From positions 50,616,313 to 50,680,312 of the forward strand of contig OY992537.1 in the NCBI GenBank assembly GCA_963921195.1: DNA of 64,000 bases, read 5' to 3'. This DNA is from Pegoplata infirma. Its lineage: Eukaryota; Arthropoda; Insecta; Diptera; Anthomyiidae. The notes beneath the pieces are model-generated. The model made no database searches, had not been told where the DNA came from, and worked only from the letters and a program-made list of their open reading frames with translations. A program made the translations under genes and the position numbers. This document shows positions 55,886-64,000 of the stretch, in pieces (the stretch's first letter is position 1; each line of letters opens with the position of its first letter).

Positions 55886-57846
55886 CACTCAAAAAAAAGT
55901 GAACTAAAATCTGGGAAAATTAACTCAATTTTGAGAAAAAGAGGGAATGATTTGGCTCCAAAGATTTATTTTCTTGGTTTTAGTTCATAATTTTCCCAAA
56001 AATAAGGAAAACAAAGTTATTTAATTTTAAGCCAATTTTAACTAGAAAATGGGAAAAATTATACTTCACATTTTCGAAATAGATTGGGTCTAGACCCTGG
56101 ACCCATGGGTTCGGACCCCATTTAACTCGAGACCCCGTTGGATCCTTTAAGGGTCCCCATAGATTTTGAACCAAAACTTGTGTCCGTTTCGCTCTAACTT
56201 GCTTAGTTTTTGAGATACGGTAGTAAGGGGCCTGATAGGGTCTTGAGAATCTTAAAAACCGGATAACTCAAAAACTATTAATCGGAGGGCTTTCGGGTAT
56301 TTTGCGGAAGTGTTCTACGAGTCAAGAGCTACAAAAATGCCGTTGGACATTTTCTCGTGTTGGCTGTATTTACCGAGATATGTGCATATATAAAATCTCG
56401 GGAATTTCAAATTTTAGATCTAAAATTAGGGTCTTGAGACCCCGACAGATATGCAGAGCTAGGCTATTCCATATTATTCTTTATAGTCTTTCTTTTGAAA
56501 ATTTCATCCGTTTCGCTCTATCTCGCTTAGTTTTCGAGATATCGCCATTTTGAATTTTTAAGTAAATTCTAAGAAGTTATTTACTAAATTCTCAGAAGTC
56601 ATTAACTAAATTCTAAGAAGTACACTTCCTCAATTCAAAGAAGAGAAATACGATGATGTTTTTTTTAGTAAATTTTAACTAATTTGAACTAAATTGTTTT
56701 TTAAGAAATATGTCTTAAAAATAAAGATACGATTCTTACACTCAAAAAAAAACAACTGTAATGCTAGCAAAAAAAGCTTGTAAACCTACAAGAAAATTTG
56801 CTGATTTTGAACCCACAATTTTTTTGCTAAAGTTAGCAAAAATGTTTTGCCAATAATTAGTTAACAAAAAAAATTTTTTTTTTACACATTTGAGGACCCC
56901 ATTGGGTTCGGACCCGATAGGTCCAGACCCCGATGGGCCTAGACCTAGTTGGGTTCCTTAAAAATCGTCATAGTTTTTGATCCAAAATTTGTGTCCGTTT
57001 CGCTCTACCTTGCTTAGTTTTTAAGATACGTGATTATAGGGGACAACTGGGGTCTTGAGAATTAAAAAACTCGATAACTTCAAAAATATTACTCGGGGAG
57101 CTTTTGACTATTTTGCGGTCTTGTTCTACGTATTGAGGGCTACAAAAATGCTTTTGGACTTTTTGTTGCGTCGGCAATATTTACCGAGATATGGGCATTT
57201 TAAAATTTTCGGGAATGCTAACTTTTTTGGATCCAAAGTTAGGGCCCATTAGGGTCCACACATGTGAAGGGGACCCGCGAAAGTATGGAGATTCTAAGAA
57301 CCAAAAATGCCCTCCATTTTGCTCTATCTGGCTTAGTTTCCGAGATAGAGCCATTTTAAGTTTTCTGAAAATAAAAAAAAATTTACCATTTATTTTTGCT
57401 AATGTTAGCAAAAAATCTTGTAAAAATGTTGTCAACTCAATTTCAAATCTTAGCAAAAGAAATTAGTTCAACGTTTGTTTAAAATTGCTAATGTGCTAAA
57501 TGAAGTTTACAAGAATTTTTTGCTAACATGCTAATCTCAACTAAAAATTTGCTAAAAGTTAGCTAACTAGCATTAGCAAAAAAAAATTAGTAAATCTACT
57601 AACGTATTTTTTTGAGTGTAGATTTGTGGAAAATTTCTTTCGCAGTAAGAATTTTTTTCCTAATATTTAAAAAATCCATTTAAAGAAAACTTTGAACTAA
57701 TTATAAGTAAATGAACTAAAATTTTTTCCTCATAGTTAAGAAAATTTCTCATTTTTAAGTTAAATTTAACTAAATTTTAGGAAAATTCATGATAAATTTT
57801 CAAAGACATTTTTTCCTTAAATTTAGTTATGTCTTTTTTTTCAGTG
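55886..57846. mobile_element. TA-flanked foldback with AACTAAATTTAG words
   Basis: Begins CACTCAAAAAAAAGTGAACT and ends TTTTTTTTCAGTG, with TA on both sides (55884-55885, 57847-57848). Word zones contain TTAACTAAATTTTAGGAAAA-like copies (55900-56050, 56565-56710, 57660-57830). The core 56080-56560 is homologous to the core of the element nested inside it. Confidence 0.85.
56739..57618. mobile_element. Nested foldback with TTTGCTAATGTTAGC words
   Basis: 880 bp, CACTCAAAAAAAAACAACTG to TATTTTTTTGAGTG, with TA on both sides (56737-56738, 57619-57620). Word zones of GCTAAAGTTAGCAAAA-type (56755-56880, 57395-57600). The core 56885-57365 matches 56080-56560 phrase by phrase (GTGTCCGTTTCGCTCTA, 'GGGGTCTTGAGAAT', 'GCTACAAAAATGC', 'TTTACCGAGATATG'). 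Confidence 0.85.
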
Positions 57847-58187
57847 TACAAAACTTTAAACCACGGTTTTAAACAAATCGGTTAATATTCACAATACGAA
57901 CACGGTTTTTGCAACAATAGACATTTTTCTCTAATGAAATGCGATTGGAAATCTTCCTTTTATTTCTTTGTTTGTTGGGTTGCTTTATTATTTGGAGTTG
58001 TTGAAGTCAAGGGGTTTTATGTTTGTTTACATATTTTTGATTACTTTTTCTAATGATAGTACCGTTATAGTTTTACAATGAGTAAAGGTTAACTTCATAA
58101 AAAAAGTAAACTAATTTATTTATAGGGACTTTCTTCCTCCCATTCTGTCCTTTACTGCAGCCAGCCAGCGGCTAATTTTTGTAAAAA

Positions 58188-59236
58188 TTGCTCAACATCG
58201 TTAATTTTGACGTGGTAAAATCTGTCGTACTAGATGAAATGCATATGTTGTATCTTGGTAAAAGCAAGCATTTATTTCAAAAAATGATTATCAAGAAATC
58301 ATTTTCCTTCATTTCTGATGAAAATGTTGCGAAGTTACAACAAAACTTCACAAATATATCAAGGGACATACCGTTAGAGTTTCAAAGAAAAAGTTTTGAT
58401 TTATATGATATTGGAAATTGGAAAGCCACTCAATTTAGGTTTTTTTTGCTATATGGTGTAGCTATAATTTTAAAAAATGTAATGGAATATGACCAGTACA
58501 GGCATTTTTTAATTCTATTTACAGCTTGCCGTATTCTGTCATCAAATGAATTAGCTACTCTAAAAGCAAATTATGCAAAGGAAATATTAAGAAGATTTGT
58601 GGAATGTATGCCACATTTTTATGGTCCTAATTGCCAAACAATGAATATTCACAATCTCATTCATATCGCAGATGATGTAGTAAATATGGGGCACCAATAT
58701 CACAGTTCTCTGCTTTTGATTTTGAGAACAGTCTGGGTTACTTAAAATCGATTGTTAACTCTCGGAACAATCCTATTGCTGAAATTCAACGAAAATTGCA
58801 TGTTTTTCATACCGTTAACTCTCCAAATAAAGCTCCATTGGTATATCCTCTCTTTAAAAACAAAAAGTATTCTCTTAGCAAAGTAATGGAATCCACTGAA
58901 ACAAAAGTTGTGTTTTCTTTTATTAATATTCATGGTTTCAAAATTACTGCATCCCATCCTGATAACGCAATTCTACTTAGTAATGGAAATATTATGATAG
59001 TAAACCAAATTTTTAGTACAAATCGATCTAAACACACATGTGATAATATATATTTAAAAGGCAACATATTTAATGAAATAAACGATTATTTTGTCTATCC
59101 AATTCCATCAAAAGAAATAGGACTTTATAACGTTAAAAATTTACGTGAAGATGTTATTGAAGTCATTGTGCATATTGTAGAAGTTAAATGCATTATTTGT
59201 AAATTTTATAACGAAACTATTGCTATAACTCTTTAG
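58188..59236 (+). pseudogene. tnp2-type (EnSpm/CACTA-like) transposase fragment
   Basis: Two frames, 58188-58745 and a second one open from at least 58712 to 59236, are joined by a single frameshift near 58704-58711, giving about 349 codons. Visible family motifs in order: VVLDEMHMLYLGKSKHL (conserved D.MH..YLG), FQRKSFDLYDIGNWKATQFR and FFLLYGVAIILK (WKA.E.R.FLLY pattern), LRRFVECMPHFYGPNC, MNIHNLIHIADDV, and across the shift SAFDFENSLGYL. This is the C-terminal catalytic-region pattern of tnp2-like transposases, which cut and rejoin element ends. No in-frame ATG precedes 58188 (a stop lies at 58182), so the N-terminus is missing or in an upstream exon; an AG acceptor exists at 58128. Dead copy. 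The CDS lies between the AAAGCG subterminal zones of its element. Confidence 0.7.
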
Positions 59237-59430
59237 CATAAATGATAATAATAAAACTTAAAATAGATTTACAAATTAAAAAATGTTTTATGTTTTCAAA
59301 ATTTTGCGTTTTCAATGTGGTGGTAGGGAAAAATTATTTAATTTGAATTAACAAAATGTTTTTATAACAATTTGTTTAAAATTGAGTATAATCTAAAAAA
59401 ATACTATACTTGTATGTATTCCGAAAAAAA
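59237..59430. other. Transposon 3' flank, AT-rich
   Basis: Between the transposase stop and the right subterminal words. AATAAAA at 59249-59255 could serve as a poly-A signal. Confidence 0.4.
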
Positions 59431-59710
59431 TTTAAAAACGTTTGCAAAAACTGCTTTAAAACCATTTAATTTTGAAACGAACATGTATTTTGTTAATAAA
59501 GTGCTTTCAAAACGCTTTTCGAAAACGCTCTCAAGGCGTTCGAATAAAGCGTTTTGAGAATGCTTTTTTTTTGTTACAGTGCTTTCAGAACGCTTTTCGA
59601 AAACGCTCGCAAAGCGTTCGAAAATAACGTTTTGAGAACGTTCTTTTTTTTGTTACAGTGCTTTCAGAACGCTTTTTTTTATAACCGTCGTCAATTTCTG
59701 CTTGGGTAAT

Positions 59711-60237
59711 TATTTTTTTTTTTTAAGAAATGAACAAGAAATTCTAGAAAATTCTTTGGTCTGGTGTTGCTTTCATCGGTGTGGGTGTGCTATTGAATTG
59801 ATGTTGTGGGTTCAATCACATAATATCATAATTATATAATTTTGATTTTATTGTTGTTGTTGCATTGAGTGTCATTTATATTGAACTATGTCTTAATTAG
59901 AATTTATGGTCAACCATATTAACCACAACAATATGTCAAAGGAAATAAGAATTAAATCAATTCTAATTAAATAAGAATGTTGCAAATTTACAATTAAAAA
60001 TAGATTAGAAAAGGAATTTTCAATAATAATTACAAAAACAATTAAGAAAGTTATAGTCGGTCCAGAACGACCATATAATACCCTACACCAGTATTTTCCG
60101 AAACATGGGTACCCACTGGAGGGACTCCCCATTCTTTTGTTAGATCTTTAATTTGTGTAGAAAATACTAACAAACCAACTTTAAGTGAAATCTGCTTGTT
60201 TTTGTGGCTAATAGAATATCAGAATTTTTACAAATTT
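59711..60237. other. AT-rich flank with type B mini-me end
   Basis: 60045-60115 reads GTTATAGTCGGTCCAGAACG, then CCATATAATACCCTACACCA, the end of the type B mini-me. Otherwise nothing is recognised. Confidence 0.55.
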
Positions 60238-60668
60238 TTAACATGATAATAGTTTTTAGGCTGGTGTCTAATTTTAAAAAAGTTGCAGGACGCCACCTCA
60301 GTTTGACTATATAAGCTAAAAATTAACGAAAAAGAAAACAAGAATAGCTATTTTCATTTTCTTAAAACCTAAAATAATAACTTGGGTTTGTAACTTGGAT
60401 AATAATTCAACTCGTGGTGAATAAACCCGTTTTTCACCAGCTGGTGAATAAAAAGTAACATAATTATTTTTCAACAAAAAAAAAATTTTTTTCATAAATT
60501 TTTTTTTCATCATTTTTTTTTTTAAATCAAATTTTTTTTTCCATCAAATATTTTTTTTTCATCAATTTTTTCATTAATTTTTTTATTTTTTTTTCAAATT
60601 TTTTTTTCGTCATTTTTTTTTTATCAAATTTTTTTCTTCTTTTTTTTAAACAAATTTTTTTTTTTTAC
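60238..60668 (-). repeat. Composite repeat, minus copy
   Basis: Right module (60238-60480) with frame SPAGEKRVYSPRVELLSKLQ on the minus strand, followed by the inverted GATGAAAA array, truncated near 60668. Confidence 0.8.
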
Positions 60669-61406
60669 CCGGTGAAAAATGTTCATATATGCACATTAGA
60701 GTGTCCCTTATTTTGGAAATGTTGAAAATGTTGAGACGGTACCCCCTCATTTTTTTCCTTTTGACTAAAAAATAACTCAGGAAAAATTTTACGCCCCTAC
60801 GACCACGCCTTCCCTACGCGACGGGGCCGTAAAGAGCGGGGCCTTAAAAATCATTTTTCCATACAAAGCAAAAAAAATTTTTTTGATTTTAAATTTTTTT
60901 GTTATTAATTATAATATTACCTGGTTAGCTTATTCACGACAAAATATTTTATTTTGGTGGGATAAGGCTTTCAGTTCTAAAAAATTTTTCGAAAAAAAAA
61001 TTTAGAGCTTTTGGGGTCCTAAAGTAAAAATTTTTGAAAAAATATTTTTTTTTAGTTTTGACAAGCAACCGTTTTAGTTGAATTGTTGCTTTTCATGATA
61101 TATTTTCATAAAAAAATATTATTCCTATCTGTGACATCTTGATCGTGTATCGAAAAACATCAAATGAATACATATCTGAAGCAATATTTCTTGATTTTTT
61201 TTCATATATGCTGATGTATGAATACACATATGCACACATCTGCACATACTGGGACTTATAAAATTTTCAAAAAAAAAAAAATCCAAAACCATTTGAACTG
61301 AAGTTTTGAAATGAAATTTTGAACTGAAATTTTTTACTCCAAAACGCAAAAAAAATGCAAAAAAAACTTTAAAAATTTTCCAAAAATTGTTCACATATGT
61401 ACACAT
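60669..61406. other. No recognised feature
   Basis: A GC-richer patch at 60780-60850 ('CGCCTTCCCTACGCGACGGG') stands out but matches nothing I know. The minus-strand 157-codon frame at 61125-61598 runs into the neighbouring foldback and looks fortuitous. Confidence 0.4.
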
Positions 61407-62139
61407 CCCAGCAAAACTTTGGTAATGGGTAGTGATTATATAACACATTACCAGGTAATGTATATACCTTATTTGTAGCATTATTTTAGGATGTCTTGCC
61501 AAACATTTGTTCCACAACGTATTATTTTCAAGTGAAAAATAATGCATTACTAATAATTTGCTACGTAATGCATGATTATTGGAAAAAATGTATTTCATAT
61601 TTATTATTTCTAAACATTAAATCATGGATGACTTATATTTGGTTACATTATGTATTATTTGAAAGTTTGAAATAATACATTATTTATAATTGGATGCATA
61701 ATGCATTACAATAACATAAAAAATAATTATTTTATAAAAAAATGCATAAGTTTAAACTAGAGATGGGCTCACGACAGGAAATTTCTAACGACACACACTC
61801 ACTAGCATATTTTATCTACTTACACTCACTTACAATCACGTGAGTAAATTTAATACAAAATTACTTTTTCACTACTCGTAACACCTTATATATTATCTTC
61901 TGGTATGCTATATTATTTCATTTCTCGTAACCTATAAAATATCATATATTTTACACCTTACTCGTATTCTTCGTTATAAATGTATGACTTATTTTATACC
62001 TTACTGGTATTCTTTGTGATAATGTGGATACATTACTTTGAGTCTCATCGCCTGTTAAAATCATCAATGCTGCAATGTATAAAATAAGAGATCCTATACC
62101 TTATTTTATACCTTATTTGGTAGTCTAAGTTTTGCTGGG
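61407..62139. mobile_element. Foldback, CCCAGCAAAACTT termini
   Basis: Perfect 13-bp inverted repeat CCCAGCAAAACTT. The interior has GGTAATG/CATTACC and ATGCATTA words (61420-61700) and GTATAAAATAAGGTATA words (61900-62120). Clear target duplication not found (CAT versus TTG). It shares the CCCAG terminus with 9857-10571 and 55277-59706. Confidence 0.65.
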
Positions 62140-62639
62140 TTGCTCTTATTATGATGAATTTTATAATTTTTTTTTTAATTTATTCAATTTTTACTCTACA
62201 TTTGCAAATTTAAAATCGAAATATCTCGTTATTTTGAGCTAACTTTTAAAAACGGAGTATACCACTGGATTCTATTATAATATTTTATTATTCTTTAAAA
62301 TTTTTATTAGCGCATTAAAAATACTTTAATTTGCAACTGTATTCAATAAATAATCGCTTTTGGTATAAAAGTTACAGCATACATAACCTGACCAACTGCT
62401 TTTGACTGAAAAGCGGGATGGAAAGGTTGAAAAAGCGGGATTTTGGTCTAAAAAGCGGGATTTTTTTTTAAATAAGTTAAAATCGACTTGACCGAACGAA
62501 CCTATGAATACTTTCCACAATGAATATACTTTTTATGAATTGTTATATTTTTAATATAAACAGTATTTATTACAATTTTTTTCAGGGTAAAATAATTCAT
62601 ACAGAATTAATTTATTTATTTAAGTTTTAAGAATTCTTC
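62140..62639. other. AT-rich with AAAAGCGGGAT repeats
   Basis: Three copies of AAAAGCGGGAT at 62407-62462, a possible word zone of an unseen foldback. Then a mini-me-like phrase 'AAATCGACTTGACCGAACGA'. Confidence 0.45.
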
Positions 62640-63210
62640 TTTCTGTAGGAAAAAAATTTAAGAATCTTATAAATTTTCTTTAGAAAAAATCCCTCAGCAA
62701 CTGGGAATTTCTTTAGAAAAAAAAATGTTTCAGAATCTGACAAGAATTTTTCTGGAAAAAAATTTCTAAAATCGGATAACTTTTTAACAGGAAAAACGTT
62801 TCAGAATCAGAGAGTTTTTTTTTGAGAAATATTTTTCAGAATCTTGTGGAATCTTAGAATTTTTTTATGGATAATTTTTCTGTTGAGAAAATAATTTAGA
62901 ATCTGTGAATTTTTCTATAGAAAAAGTTTATCAAAATCTATAATTTTCAGTAGGAAAAATGTTTTAGAATTGTTCTATAAAAAATATATCAGAATCTAAG
63001 TTTTTTATGAAAAATTTCCGAGAATCTGAAAATTTTTCTGTTCGATTTTGAAATTTTTATATAGAAAGAATGTCTTTGAATCTCAGATTATTTCTATGAA
63101 AAGTCTAAGAATCTGAGACATATTCTATAATAAAATGTTTAATCAGAGATTTTTTCTACGATCTGAGAATTAAAGAACTTTTTATGTGAAAAGGGTTTGA
63201 GAATCTGAAT
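62640..63210 (-). repeat. Degenerate CTCAG/CTATAG array
   Basis: Decayed units such as AAAATGTTTCAGAATCTGAC and ATTTTTCTATAGAAAAAG. CCCTCAGCAACTGGGAATTT is the complement of 'AATTCTCAGTTGCTGAGGG' at 30590. Confidence 0.7.
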
Positions 63211-63569
63211 ATTTATTTTTGTTATGAATATTTTTTCTATATATATTTTTTTTCACCAACATAATTTTTTCCGATAAATTTTTTGATTTTAAATATTTTT
63301 TTCTCAATATTAATTCCGTATGCCAATATTTTTAACAAAATTTTTCCACATTATTTTTTTTTTAACAATTTTTTTTTTCCAATAAATTTTTTTTTAAACA
63401 ATCTTTGTTACACTGTGTTGCCCTACATAACGTTTTCGATTAATTTCAAAAATTTTAATTTTTTTGAAATTCAAATGCGTTTCTGTCAATAACTGCTCTA
63501 TCGAAGATCTTGATTTTTGTTTTAAAATTTTTTAACTAACAGCGTTTTATCATTTAAAAAAATATATAT
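63211..63569. other. T-rich low-complexity sequence
   Basis: Runs of 'TTTTTTTTCCAATAAATTTT'. No gene. Confidence 0.5.
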
Positions 63570-64000
63570 GGGGCATTCCATGTCAAATCGGACACTTTGA
63601 AATTTTTTTTCGTGGTAAATTTTTAGATTTTTTTGATGACCCCTTCAAAAGATATCAAATTTTTAAAAATTGGTAGTTTATTCCTTTACTCAAACTTCTT
63701 TTACTCATAACTTCTTCAATAATTGTCCAAATTTCAATTTTTTTTCTTCAAAATTTTTGATTTTTTACGTACTTTAAAAAAAAATCCCAAAAATTTTTAA
63801 AAGCGCTCTAGTATGCGATTTTTAAGTTTTAAAATTTATATCTCATTTTTGAAAATGTTTGTACTCATCGAATTTTTTGAAATTTTTTTTGTGTAAAACT
63901 TCTATCGATTCTACAAATTTTTTGCCCAGGAGGATCGTGGGATAACGATTATTATTATTTAAAAAAAAAAAAATTTAAAAAAATTTATTGTAATTTTCCA
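63570..64000 (+). mobile_element. Left end of a TGGGGCATTCC foldback, cut by window
   Basis: Begins TGGGGCATTCCATGTCAAAT like 8039 and shares GGACACTTTGAA and 'GTGGTAAATTTTTAGATTTT'. The rest is AT-rich and its right end lies outside the window. Confidence 0.65.

Larger units (their letters stand above)
55277..59706 (+). mobile_element. EnSpm/CACTA-like transposon, CCCAG termini
   Basis: Ends CCCAGTCAGAAAAA and, inverted, CCCAAGCAGAAATT. The flanks fit either a TA duplication or a 3-bp AAT duplication (55273-55275, 59708-59710). Subterminal zones (55290-55500, 59445-59675) carry AAAGCGYTTTCAGAACGCTTT-like words in both orientations. A tnp2-type transposase remnant lies at 58188-59236. Two foldbacks (55886-57846 with 56739-57618 nested inside) interrupt it; without them it is about 2.5 kb. 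CACTA elements typically combine short TIRs, subterminal repeats and a 3-bp duplication, but the usual CACTA end is absent. Confidence 0.65.

Noticed and set aside
61125..61598. 157-codon minus-strand frame
   Set aside because: Crosses the boundary of the foldback at 61407; AT-biased, no domain.

Overview
This window looks like gene-poor nuclear DNA of a dipteran fly, probably a calyptrate (blow-fly or house-fly group). The base composition is very AT-rich. I found no intact host gene. Almost everything recognisable is a transposable element or a repeat grown from one. The fly assignment rests on many copies of mini-me/DINE-1-type elements (ends reading 'TATACCCTCCA...', a 'CATCGCTAGATCGA' core and an internal GTCY microsatellite), on a Helitron with fly-style ~185-bp repeats, and on a captured fragment resembling fly histone H1. 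The species is inference.

Layout. 1-2.7 kb: A-rich composite repeat, a tRNA-like sequence and a small TTAA-flanked MITE. 2.9-8.3 kb: a 35-bp dual-palindrome array (GTCTCAGATTCTGAGAC + TTTTCTATAGAAAA), split by a 3.56-kb foldback element that carries a second, larger array of the same unit. 8.9-10.6 kb: two TA-flanked foldbacks, each holding a tRNA-like sequence. 11.7-16.6 kb: mini-me copies and a non-LTR retrotransposon pseudogene (RT end plus RNase H) broken by two TA-flanked foldbacks whose removal restores the reading frame. 17.3-20 kb: a Helitron with a hAT-like foldback at its 5' tip. 20.5-38.5 kb: composite GATGAAAA repeats, a tRNA-derived SINE with a 16-bp target duplication, a 3.7-kb hAT-like foldback, a 16-bp minisatellite split by a solo LTR, and more mini-me copies. 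39.4-45.7 kb: deep nesting provable from target duplications. 46.8-48.2 kb: a TA-flanked foldback containing histone-H1-derived sequence. 49.7-54.4 kb: two mini-me copies as an inverted pair, one with a (CAGA)~98 tract. 55.3-59.7 kb: an EnSpm/CACTA-like transposon with a frameshifted tnp2-type transposase, itself invaded by two nested foldbacks. 60-64 kb: more foldbacks and degenerate arrays.

The main pattern is a large set of foldback transposons. Each has a short terminal inverted repeat followed inward by an array of one short, roughly self-complementary 'word'. The word differs between families while the termini fall into a few classes (CACTCA or CACACA with TA; CCCAG with TA; TAGRG or CAAKG with 8-bp duplications). 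Two nested elements carry different words but share a homologous ~480-bp core. Several contain pol-III-like tRNA sequences, and one contains host gene sequence. The working interpretation (inference) is that the words are fast-evolving subterminal transposase-binding arrays, as in CACTA elements, wrapped around exchangeable cores.
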